A stretch of 64,000 nucleotides of DNA from contig CAVQXR010000002.1 in NCBI GenBank assembly GCA_963717955.1, positions 434,001-498,000 of the forward strand, in the 5' to 3' direction. The stretch comes from CAVQXR01 sp963717955 (GTDB taxonomy: Bacteria; Actinomycetota; Thermoleophilia; Gaiellales; Gaiellaceae). The position numbers were made by a program, and so were the translations under genes. A model generated the notes under the pieces. The model was not told the DNA's origin and ran no database searches. It saw only the letters and a program-made list of their open reading frames with translations. Positions 41,742 to 48,623 of the stretch are shown here, piece after piece. How positions within the stretch are numbered: position 1 is the first letter of the stretch; each line of letters begins with the position of its first letter.

Positions 41742-41762
41742 GCGGCCGGCTCGGCCGGCCGC
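41742..41762. repeat. 21-bp GC palindrome, inverted copy
   Basis: GCGGCCGGC-TCG-GCCGGCCGC is the exact reverse complement of the palindrome at 20994-21014 and 60448-60468. It lies between the convergent ureohydrolase and vapC genes. Confidence 0.65.
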
Positions 41763-41777
41763 GCTTCGGAGACCCAG

Positions 41778-42176
41778 CTACGCCCGGAGTTCGACGAATC
41801 CGGCCGCCGCGAAGTCGCCGTCGAACGCGAACGCCTCGGCGATGCCGAGCACGCGCATCAGCGCGAAGCTCGTCGCGTCGACGAACGAGTATGGCCGCTC
41901 GTCGTGCCGTCGGAGCCAGCTCAGGGCCTCCGCCTCGAGCTGCTCCGAGACCGCTACTACCTCCACTCGCGGGCTGCGATCCAGCATGTCGAGGAAGGCG
42001 ACGGCGGCACCGTGGTCATCACGCCGGCGGAGGAACGTCCATGTCTCGCCTCGGACGTGGCTCGAGGTGATCAGCGTGCGTTGCCTCACGCGCTCGAGCA
42101 GCGCCTTTGCGGCTTCGTGGTGGCGATCCCGGCGACGGTGTGCGGCGACCCAGTAGGACGTGTCGACGAAGATCAG
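41778..42176 (-). CDS. vapC: VapC-type PIN-domain toxin ribonuclease
   Basis: A 132-aa PIN-domain endoribonuclease of a type II toxin-antitoxin system. The first catalytic Asp is in LIFVDTSYWVAAH, the Glu in SSHVRGETWTFL, and late acidic residues in YSFVDATSFALM and AFAFDGDFAAAGF. The family cleaves tRNA or rRNA when free of antitoxin. The first Asp lies upstream of any ATG, GTG or TTG start. The only suitable codon is CTG 42176, which overlaps the vapB stop as CTGA and implies translational coupling. A start at GTG 42089 would remove the active-site Asp. Confidence 0.82.
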   Translation of the reverse strand: MIFVDTSYWVAAHRRRDRHHEAAKALLERVRQRTLITSSHVRGETWTFLRRRDDHGAAVAFLDMLDRSPRVEVVAVSEQLEAEALSWLRRHDERPYSFVDATSFALMRVLGIAEAFAFDGDFAAAGFVELRA

Positions 42177-42418
42177 CGCCCGGCCTCCAGCGGCCCGTAG
42201 ACCACCTTGTCGATTTGCTGCGAGTCGTCAGCGGCGCCTTCTGTCATGCCGACGAAGTCCCAGATCGGATCGTCCTCGAGCGCCGGGAGATCGGGTACGA
42301 GCTGCTCGCGCAGCAGGCGGCGGACGAGCTCGGACCTCGAGACGCCGAGCCGTCGTGCCTCGCGCTCGACCGCCGTGTCGAGCTCCGCGTCGAGCATCAG
42401 CTGCACCCGCTTCAGCAC
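42173..42418 (-). CDS. vapB: VapB-type ribbon-helix-helix antitoxin
   Basis: An 81-aa antitoxin. The N-terminal KRVQLMLDAELDTAVEREAR plus LGVSRSELVRRLLREQL is a ribbon-helix-helix DNA-binding fold. The C-terminal tail (ALEDDPIWDFVGM) should bind and block VapC. It precedes vapC with a 4-base overlap, the normal antitoxin-first order. A palindrome 10 bases upstream of the ATG is the expected site for autorepression by the VapBC complex. Confidence 0.85.
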   Translation of the reverse strand: MLKRVQLMLDAELDTAVEREARRLGVSRSELVRRLLREQLVPDLPALEDDPIWDFVGMTEGAADDSQQIDKVVYGPLEAGR

Positions 42419-42427
42419 ACGGCGATC

Positions 42428-42456
42428 TTACACAACAATCGGCGCTGATTGTGTAA
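42428..42456 (-). promoter_or_regulatory. Probable VapB/VapBC operator
   Basis: TTACACAA (42428-42435) and TTGTGTAA (42449-42456) form a perfect 8-base inverted repeat with 13 bases between, and inner CAATC/GATTG arms add a second partial repeat. The site starts 10 bases upstream of the vapB ATG. Its AT content is unusual here and may also include the -10 region. Confidence 0.65.
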
Positions 42457-42462
42457 CGAGGC

Positions 42463-42831
42463 TCAGGACGCCGGCTTTGCCTTGCGGAACGCGTTCTTGA
42501 CGCGGATCTTCTCGCCCTCGAACTCGAACAGGTCGCAGCCCCTGGTCGGGACGTCCTCGCCGCCGGGACCGGTGACGACGAACGTCCACTCGGCGAAGCC
42601 CCCGTCCCCGGCCACGAACAGTGTCGTGTCCTCGAACCGGCCAGTCGGGAAGCGCTCGAAGAACGCCTCGACTCCGCGCCGGATCGCCTCCGGGCCCACC
42701 GCCGTCGCGCCCATCAGCTCGGCGCCGACGGAGGCGTGGAAGACCCCGTCGTCGGTGAACGCGCCGACGATCGCGTCGACGTCGCGCGTGTTCCAGGCCG
42801 CCATGAACTCTGCCAGTCGTTCCTCGGTCAC
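42463..42831 (-). CDS. SnoaL-like (NTF2-fold) protein
   Basis: A 122-aa cone-shaped alpha+beta protein. RLAEFMAAWNTRDVDAIVGA followed by FTDDGVFHASVGAELMG is the standard SnoaL/NTF2 opening. FAEWTFVVTGPGGE and RGCDLFEFEGEKIRVKNAF are the later strands. Members are either small enzymes (cyclases, isomerases) or binding proteins; no catalytic residue can be named. The GTG at 42831 overlaps the stop of the EtfD-like gene (GTGA), so it is the last gene of that transcript. Confidence 0.75.
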   Translation of the reverse strand: MTEERLAEFMAAWNTRDVDAIVGAFTDDGVFHASVGAELMGATAVGPEAIRRGVEAFFERFPTGRFEDTTLFVAGDGGFAEWTFVVTGPGGEDVPTRGCDLFEFEGEKIRVKNAFRKAKPAS

Positions 42832-45020
42832 TCCGCCTCCCTCTCATCGCGTGTCTGGTCCCCGCCGCCCGTGCCGTCCGGTGCCTCGGCAACGACCGCA
42901 ACGGGCGTGAGGTCGAGCGCTTCGAGCACGAGCTCGGAGATCTCCCTGAGCTGGATGTCGCCGGCGTGCCCCGAGGTCTTGATCGCATCCTCGTACATCG
43001 TGACGTCCTTCGGGCACGCGACGACGAAGTACTCGACCCCCTCGAGCGCGACTGCCTCGTCGATCCGGTTCTCGCTCGGTCGCTGCGAGCCCTCCTTGCG
43101 CAGCTCCTTCATCCAGATACGCCCGCCGCCGGCACCGCAGCAGAACGAGTTGTCGCGGTTGCGCGGCATCTCGACGAGCTCGAGGCCGACGGCCCGGATC
43201 ACCGACCGCGGCTGCTCGTAGACGCCGTTGTAGCGGCCGAGCGTGCACGGGTCGTGGTAGGTGACCCGCTGCGTGAGCCGCTTCGTCGGCGCGATCTTCC
43301 CCGCCTCAAGCAGCTCGAGGAGCAGCATCGAGTGGTGGGTCACGTCGTCGGCCGTCCATTCGGCGCCGAGCTCCGGGTATTCGTTACGCAGCGTGTTGAA
43401 CGAGTGCGGGTCGCTCGTCAGGATCTTCCGGAAGTCGCACTTGCCGATCGCCTCGATGTTCTCCTCGGCGAGGGACGTGTAGAGGCCCTCCTCGCCGACG
43501 CGGCGGACGTCGTTCCCCGCGGTCTTCTCGGCGTCGTAGAGGATCCCGAAGTCGACGCCGGCGTGCTGGAGGATCCGCGCGAGCGCCTGCGTGTTCCGCT
43601 GGTTGCGCGGGTCGAACGAGGCGTAGTCGCCGACGAACCAGAGGTACTCGACCGGCTCCTTGCGGGCATCCTTGAGCTCGAAATCGAGCTCCTTCGCCCA
43701 CCGGGCCCGCTTGCGCTTCGCCTCGCCGAACGAGTTGCCCGATGTGTAGATCGTCTCGAGCGTCGACTGGAGCAGCGAGTCCATCTCACCGCGCTCCACG
43801 AGGCCGCGGCGCATCTGGTTGATGATCGGCACGTGCTCGATCCCGACCGGGCAGATCTCGACGCACGCCATGCACTGCATGCACGACCACAGCGTCTCCG
43901 GGCGGATCGGGTCGCCGAGGATCGAGCCGCCGGGGTCGGCGAGCGGGGCGATGCCCAGGGACGAGCGGATCCCGAGCGAGCCCTCGGCGTACTCGCGCAG
44001 GTCGAGGATCAGATCGCGCGGCGAGAGCGGGTAGCCCGAGGCGGTCGCCGGGCACGCCGCGTGGCACTTGCCGCACTTCGTGCACGCGTCGAGCTCGACG
44101 AGATGGCGGATCGCGAAATCGGTGATGCGCTGATAGCCGACCTCCTCGGGCTTGGCGTCGGCCGGGATCGGCACCAGCCGCCGGCCGGTCTTCTCGTCCC
44201 GGGTTGCGACACCGGCGGGGCCCATGATCATGTGGACGGCCTTCGTGAAAGGGATCGAGGCGACGAAGCCGAGCGCGATGACGCCGTGGAACCACCATGA
44301 GACGAGGCGCGCGTCCGCGGCCGTCTCCCCCTCGAGGCCCATCGCGCGGAACAGGTTGCCGATCGCCCAGCCGATCGGCGACCACACCTCGAACGGCGGC
44401 CGGTCGGCCGCGATCCGGAACGCCTCGAGCAGGAATCCGGTCAGGGCCAACAGAAACAGCAATCCGACGAAGATGCGGTCTCCGGCCCGGTAGCGGCTGC
44501 GGTCGTACTCTCCTTCCTCGCGGTCGGGACGGGTGTAGTCGAGGCGAGCGGGCTTCATGACCCACCGCTTGACCGCGAGCACGACGAGGCCGGCGAGGAG
44601 CAGCGCGCCGAAGACGTCGAGGAACAGCGAGTAGCCCTTGTAGAACCAGCCCTGCCAGAAGTCGAAGCCGAGCGGCGCCGCGACGTCGTCCTGGAACGCC
44701 AGGATCGCGGTGCCGATGAAGAGCACGAGGAAGCCGTAGAAGACGAAGAGGTGCGCCATGCCGGAGGCGTGGTCGCGCCGCCTGATCCAGGCATGGGTGA
44801 GGACGATCGTCGTCGCGCGTCCGACTCCGCGGGCCGCGCGCGATACGGATCGCCGCTCGATCGCGGGCCGCTCCCGGCTCGCGAGGTACTTGCGGACGAG
44901 GCGGAAGACGCCCCAGGCGAAGACGGTGGTCGAGACGAAGATCAGGAAGTACCAGAGGCCGACCTGCCAGGCCGTCAGGCCGTCGAACGTCTCCCGCGTC
45001 GCCGTTTCCGCCAGCGTCAT
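42828..45020 (-). CDS. EtfD-like membrane Fe-S oxidoreductase (ETF to menaquinone)
   Basis: A 730-aa membrane protein. The N-terminal half has about six helices resembling NarI-type cytochrome subunits (SGMAHLFVFYGFLVLFIGTA, SWWFHGVIALGFVASIPF). Two 4Fe-4S motifs follow: CTKCGKCHAACPA (about 317) and CMQCMACVEICPVG (about 380). A C-terminal CCG domain has TYHDPCTLGRYNGVYEQ and NSFCCGAGGGRIWMKE. The expected first CCG motif is degenerate (EKTAGNDVRR). M. tuberculosis EtfD has this design and carries electrons from ETF to menaquinone. etfAB and an ETF-dependent dehydrogenase lie upstream on the same strand, though pheA and a carbonic anhydrase gene separate them. Confidence 0.83.
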   Translation of the reverse strand: MTLAETATRETFDGLTAWQVGLWYFLIFVSTTVFAWGVFRLVRKYLASRERPAIERRSVSRAARGVGRATTIVLTHAWIRRRDHASGMAHLFVFYGFLVLFIGTAILAFQDDVAAPLGFDFWQGWFYKGYSLFLDVFGALLLAGLVVLAVKRWVMKPARLDYTRPDREEGEYDRSRYRAGDRIFVGLLFLLALTGFLLEAFRIAADRPPFEVWSPIGWAIGNLFRAMGLEGETAADARLVSWWFHGVIALGFVASIPFTKAVHMIMGPAGVATRDEKTGRRLVPIPADAKPEEVGYQRITDFAIRHLVELDACTKCGKCHAACPATASGYPLSPRDLILDLREYAEGSLGIRSSLGIAPLADPGGSILGDPIRPETLWSCMQCMACVEICPVGIEHVPIINQMRRGLVERGEMDSLLQSTLETIYTSGNSFGEAKRKRARWAKELDFELKDARKEPVEYLWFVGDYASFDPRNQRNTQALARILQHAGVDFGILYDAEKTAGNDVRRVGEEGLYTSLAEENIEAIGKCDFRKILTSDPHSFNTLRNEYPELGAEWTADDVTHHSMLLLELLEAGKIAPTKRLTQRVTYHDPCTLGRYNGVYEQPRSVIRAVGLELVEMPRNRDNSFCCGAGGGRIWMKELRKEGSQRPSENRIDEAVALEGVEYFVVACPKDVTMYEDAIKTSGHAGDIQLREISELVLEALDLTPVAVVAEAPDGTGGGDQTRDEREAE

Positions 45021-45090
45021 GGAACCGGGATCGTACTTCCTCGTCCGCCTGGATACTGCCTAGTGTGCGCAGGCCGCGGAGCCTGCTCCG

Positions 45091-45096
45091 TATGAT
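45091..45096 (+). promoter_or_regulatory. Putative -10 element of pheA (leaderless)
   Basis: TATGAT lies 8 bases before ATG 45105 with no Shine-Dalgarno sequence between. This fits transcription beginning at or very near the start codon. Confidence 0.45.
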
Positions 45097-45104
45097 CTGC
45101 GGCC

Positions 45105-46037
45105 ATGCCGACCATTGCGTTCCTCGGCCCTCGTGGCACCTTTTCGGAGGAGGCGATGCTCTCCGTGCCGGATCTCGCCGCCGCCGACCACCTGCCGATG
45201 GATTCGATTCCCGAGGTCATCGCGGCGGTGGAGAGGGGGCAGGCGGACGGATGCGTCGTGCCGCTCGAGAACGCGATCGACGGCTCGATCGACCTGACCC
45301 TCGACACGCTCGTCTTCGATGCCGACCTGATGATCCGCCACGAGCTGGTCAGGCCGATCTCGCTGAACCTCGTTGCCCGTCCCGGGACGAGGCTCCGCGA
45401 CGTCACCCGGGTGGTCTCGATCCCGGTGGTGACGGGACAGTCTCGTGAATGGCTCGCCCGGCACCTTCCGCGCGCCAGGACGGTGGCCGCGAACTCGACG
45501 GCCGCGGCCGTCGAGCAGGTCGCCCGTTCCCGCAAGCCGGGGCTGGCGGCGATCGGCAACCGCCTCGCGGCGGCGCGCTTCGGGCTCGAGGTCATCGCCG
45601 CGGAGATCGAGGACCATCCGGAGAACGCAACCCGCTTCGGCGTCGTCGGGCCCGGGATCCCCGCACCCACGGGACACGACAAGACGACGATCGTCTGCTT
45701 CCAGCGCGCGGATCGCCCCGGTTCGCTGCTCGCCATCCTCCAGGAGTTCGCCGCGCGCGCGATCAACCTGACCGCGCTGCACTCCCGACCGGCGAAGACC
45801 GGGCTCGGCCGCTACTGCTTCGTCATCGAGTTCGAGGGCCACATCGCCGACGAGCTCGTCGCGGACGCGCTCCGCGAGCTTGCGGCAAAGCACGGCCGGA
45901 TCAAGTTCCTCGGCTCCTACCCGGTCGCGGACTCGGAGGCGGGCCATGCCCGCAGGCGGGCAGCCTCGAAAGGCTGGCGCGACGCCGAGCGCTGGGTGGA
46001 CGGGCTGAGGGCGCAGATCGAGGAGCCCCGGGGCTGA
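45105..46037 (+). CDS. pheA: Prephenate dehydratase
   Basis: A 310-aa enzyme that converts prephenate to phenylpyruvate in phenylalanine synthesis. The catalytic domain opens TIAFLGPRGTFSEEAML, with CVVPLENAIDGSIDLTLDTL (substrate loop) and AIGNRLAAARFGLEVIA. The conserved Thr-Arg-Phe lies in ENATRFGVVGPG. The ACT domain (about 195-275) is GHDKTTIVCFQRADRPGSLL, then LTALHSRPAKTGLGRYCFVI, where the usual ESRP is HSRP; it should bind phenylalanine for feedback control. There is no fused chorismate mutase, as in other actinobacteria. Confidence 0.93.
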   Translation: MPTIAFLGPRGTFSEEAMLSVPDLAAADHLPMDSIPEVIAAVERGQADGCVVPLENAIDGSIDLTLDTLVFDADLMIRHELVRPISLNLVARPGTRLRDVTRVVSIPVVTGQSREWLARHLPRARTVAANSTAAAVEQVARSRKPGLAAIGNRLAAARFGLEVIAAEIEDHPENATRFGVVGPGIPAPTGHDKTTIVCFQRADRPGSLLAILQEFAARAINLTALHSRPAKTGLGRYCFVIEFEGHIADELVADALRELAAKHGRIKFLGSYPVADSEAGHARRRAASKGWRDAERWVDGLRAQIEEPRG

Positions 46038-46090
46038 CGAGGGAACGCTCCGACCTCGGAGACGGGGCATGGCAGCTCTGGAGGAGGTAG

Positions 46091-46180
46091 ATGGGGGGAT
46101 TCGCGCCCGCAGCTGCTCGAGCCGTGCTCGGGCTTGATCCGGCGCGGGCGTGCCTTCTCGAGCAAAACTTTCTAGAATGA
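46091..46180 (+). CDS. Possible 29-aa small ORF upstream of the carbonic anhydrase
   Basis: ATG 46091 has GGAGGAGG 4 bases upstream, one of the best ribosome sites in the window. It opens a frame reading MGGFAPAAARAVLGLDPARA and ending LLEQNFLE at TGA 46178-46180. The frame ends inside the AT-rich palindrome at 46168-46205. It may be a leader peptide or an unrelated small protein; only conservation could tell. Confidence 0.35.
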   Translation: MGGFAPAAARAVLGLDPARACLLEQNFLE

Positions 46181-46205
46181 AGTAACATCACTTTATTCTG
46201 GAAAG
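46168..46205 (+). promoter_or_regulatory. AT-rich 16+16 palindrome before the carbonic anhydrase gene
   Basis: CTTTCTAGAATGAAGT and ACTTTATTCTGGAAAG are inverted repeats matching at 14 of 16 positions, separated by AACATC. The site ends 19 bases before ATG 46225 and is the most AT-rich tract I noticed. Its size suits a dimeric repressor or activator. The regulator is unknown and no regulator gene is adjacent. Confidence 0.6.
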
Positions 46206-46224
46206 CGATTAGGAGGTACGTCCG

Positions 46225-46719
46225 ATGCCGGTGATCGACGAAGTCCTCGCAGCGAACGACGGGTACGTGGCGGGCTTCACGAAGGGCGATCTTCCCATAC
46301 CGCCGGCGCGGCGGTTCGCGGTCGTGACGTGCATGGACGCGCGTCTCGATCCGGCGAAGTACGCCGGGCTGGCCGAAGGCGACGCCCATGTGATCAGGAA
46401 TGCGGGCGGGATCGTCACCGACGATGCGCTCCGCTCACTCGTCATCTCGCACTGGCTGCTGGGCACCCAGGAGGCGATCGTCGTCGGCCACACGGACTGC
46501 GGCATGGAGACGTTCACGGACGAGGCGCTTCGCGAGAAGCTCGCCGCCGAGGCGGGGGCGGACGCGAGCGACGTCGACTTCCATGCCTTCCCGGCCGTTC
46601 GGGATCGCGTCCGGGAGAGCGTGCGGCGGATCGACGAGACGCCGCTCCTGCCCGATTCCTTCACGGCCTCGGGCTTCGTGTACGACGTGGCGACGGGGCG
46701 GCTCCAGCCGGTCGAGTGA
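46225..46719 (+). CDS. Beta-class carbonic anhydrase
   Basis: A 164-aa zinc enzyme for interconversion of CO2 and bicarbonate. The first zinc Cys and its Asp-Arg dyad are in VVTCMDARLDPAKYAGL. The His and second Cys are in AIVVGHTDCGMETFTDEAL. IRNAGGIVTDDALRSL is the conserved loop between. The short form resembles mycobacterial Rv1284-type enzymes. TTAGGAGGT lies 7 bases before ATG 46225, a strong ribosome site. Control probably acts through the palindrome just upstream. Confidence 0.9.
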   Translation: MPVIDEVLAANDGYVAGFTKGDLPIPPARRFAVVTCMDARLDPAKYAGLAEGDAHVIRNAGGIVTDDALRSLVISHWLLGTQEAIVVGHTDCGMETFTDEALREKLAAEAGADASDVDFHAFPAVRDRVRESVRRIDETPLLPDSFTASGFVYDVATGRLQPVE

Positions 46720-46725
46720 CGCAGG

Positions 46726-46756
46726 ATCGGTGGGGGGCGATGCGCCCCCCACCGAT
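46726..46756. terminator. Strong bidirectional terminator hairpin
   Basis: ATCGGTGGGGGGCG (46726-46739) pairs perfectly with CGCCCCCCACCGAT (46743-46756), a 14-bp stem with a 3-base loop. It lies in the 43-base gap between the convergent carbonic anhydrase and etfA genes and should end both transcripts. Confidence 0.8.
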
Positions 46757-46762
46757 TGCCGC

Positions 46763-47700
46763 TCAGTAGAGCTTCTCGAGCTCCTCGGCGACCTCGAACA
46801 GGTCGCACGTGGCGCCGTAGTCCGCGAGGTTGAAGATCGCCGCCTCGTGGTCGGTGTTGACGGCGATGATCGTGCCGGACGTCTTCATGCCGGCGAGGTG
46901 TTGCACGGCCCCGGAGATGCCGAAGGCGAGGTACACCTTCGGCTTCACGGTCTTGCCGGACTGGCCGACCTGGCGTGCGGCCGGCATCCAGCCGGCGTCG
47001 ACCAGCGGGCGGCTCACCGAGAGAACGGCCCCCATCGAGCTGGCGAGCCCCTCGAACTGCCCGATGTTGTCCTTCTCGCCGACCCCGCGCCCGATCGAGA
47101 GCAGGAAATCGGCCGTCGTGATGTCCACGTCCGCCGCCGGCGCCTCCTCGAAGCTGAGGTGGCGCGAGCGAGAGCCGCCGGCCGCCACCGGAAGCGACGA
47201 CACCGATGCTGAGCCCGCCCCCTCTGCGGGCGTCCACGTCGCGCCGCGGAGGAGCATGAGCACGGTCTGCTTGCCGGGGAACTCGACCTCGGCATTCACC
47301 TTGCTGCCGTAGAACGCGCGGGTCGCGACGACCTCGCCGGCCTCGTCGCGCACTGCGAAGACGTCGGTCGAGAACCCGAGCCCGAGCTTCGCGGCCACCG
47401 CCGGCCCGTAGCCCATCGAGTTGACGGTGAAGCCCATCAGGACGACACGCGGCGCGCGCGCGGCGATGAGCGCCTCGACGGCGGTCTGGTAGGTGTCGGC
47501 CTCGAACTCGGCGCTTCCGACCTGCGACGGTGACGATCTCGTCGACGCCTTCGACGTTCGCCTGCTCGACGAGCGCCGACGGGTCTCCGCGATGACGGCC
47601 ACCGTCACGGGCCCGCCGAGCTCGCGGCCCGCCGTCACGAGCTCCTTCGTGACGTCCCGATGCTCCCCTGGAGGTGCTCGGCGATGACGAGGACGCTCAT
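46763..47700 (-). CDS. etfA: Electron transfer flavoprotein alpha subunit (frameshifted sequence)
   Basis: Encodes the FAD-binding subunit of ETF, about 312 aa after correction. From ATG 47700 it reads MSVLVIAEHLQG. Three single-base shifts follow within about 180 bases: missing bases near 47663 and 47590, and an extra base near 47525. From VGSAEFEADTYQTAVEALI onward the frame is clean. The C-terminal FAD domain is intact: LLSIGRGVGEKDNI, QVGQSGKTVKPKVYLAFGIS, GAVQHLAGMKTSGTIIAVN. The start overlaps the etfB stop (ATGA). Conserved sense across frames argues for sequence errors. It should accept electrons from the adjacent TMADH-like flavoprotein. Confidence 0.87.
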
Positions 47701-48458
47701 CGCAGCTTCTCCTCTACGATCGCCTTGATCTTCTGCGGCCACCTCGGCCGGGTCGTCGCCGAGCATCTCGGCGCCCTCGCCCTTCGGGGGCACGAACATG
47801 CGGCGGACCCGGGCCGCGGGCTCGCCGAGATCCGACGGCTCGACGACCTCGATCTCCTTCTGCTCGGCCTGCTTGATCGCCCGCAGGGTCGCGTAGCGCG
47901 GCTCGTTGATGCCGGTCTGGATCGTGAGCACGGCCGGCATGTCGACCTCCGTCACGTCGATCAGGCCGCCCTCGAGCTCGCGCTCCACCGTTGCCTTGCC
48001 ACCCTGGAGGTCGACCTTCTTGCACGACCGCGACGCGCGGGAGCCCGAGCAGCTCGGCGAGGGCGACGCCGATCGCGCCCTGGACGGCGTCCGAAGACTG
48101 CACGCCGCAGCAGCACGAGATCGGGGCTCTCACGCCGGACGACGCCTGCGAGCGCCCGCGCGGTCGTGATCGGGTCCCCGAGCGGGATGTCCTCGCCCTC
48201 GATCCGAACCCCGCGGTCGGCGCCCATCGCGAGCGCGCGGCGCATCGCGTCCTCGGCGTCCTCGTCGCCGACGGTGACGACGACGACCTCGCCGTCGCCC
48301 GCGGCCTCCTTGATCCTGATCGCCTCCTCGGTCGCGTAGGTGTCCCACTCGTTGATCGCGAACTCGAGGAAGTCGGGGTCGACGTCACGCTCGTCCGAGG
48401 TGAACTCCACCTCGTCGCCGAGCGTCGCGACCTGCTTCACGCACACGACGATTTTCAT
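47697..48458 (-). CDS. etfB: Electron transfer flavoprotein beta subunit (frameshifted sequence)
   Basis: Encodes the AMP-binding subunit of ETF, about 255 aa after correction. The first 120 codons are clean (MKIVVCVKQVATLGDEVEF, then AINEWDTYATEEAIRIKEA). The sense then crosses frames at about 48115 (GVQSSDAVQGAIGVALAELL), about 48025 (into VERELEGGLIDVTEVDMPAV) and about 47745 (ending KIKAIVEEKLR). Each needs a single-base correction. RYATLRAIKQAEQKEIEVVE is the family C-terminal pattern. The stop overlaps etfA. Order TMADH-like gene, etfB, etfA on one strand suggests one operon. Confidence 0.87.
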
Positions 48459-48623
48459 GCCCGTGAGTCTAGGAGACGCCGCGTGGCGGCGCCTCCTAGA
48501 CCGTGTAGGGGCCGGTCCTCGACTCGGCCCGAGGCTGCAGCTGCCGTAGGGCCGGATCGCATCCGCCCGTACGGGCCCTTGCCGGAGAGCCCACGGCCGG
48601 GCTCCCCTCGTGGATATGCCGGG
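48459..48623. other. 165-base gap with a degenerate REP-like palindrome
   Basis: The gap between etfB and the TMADH-like gene contains GTAGGGCCGGATCGCATCCG with CCC following (48546-48568), a variant of the palindromes at 20928 and 36588. A second GC-rich fold lies near 48507-48535. No promoter, RNA or small gene is evident. A hairpin here could separate etfB expression from the upstream gene. Confidence 0.45.

Noticed and set aside
46072..46138. 22-codon frame MAALEEVDGGIRARS... before the carbonic anhydrase gene
   Set aside because: It lacks a ribosome site and overlaps the better-supported frame at 46091.
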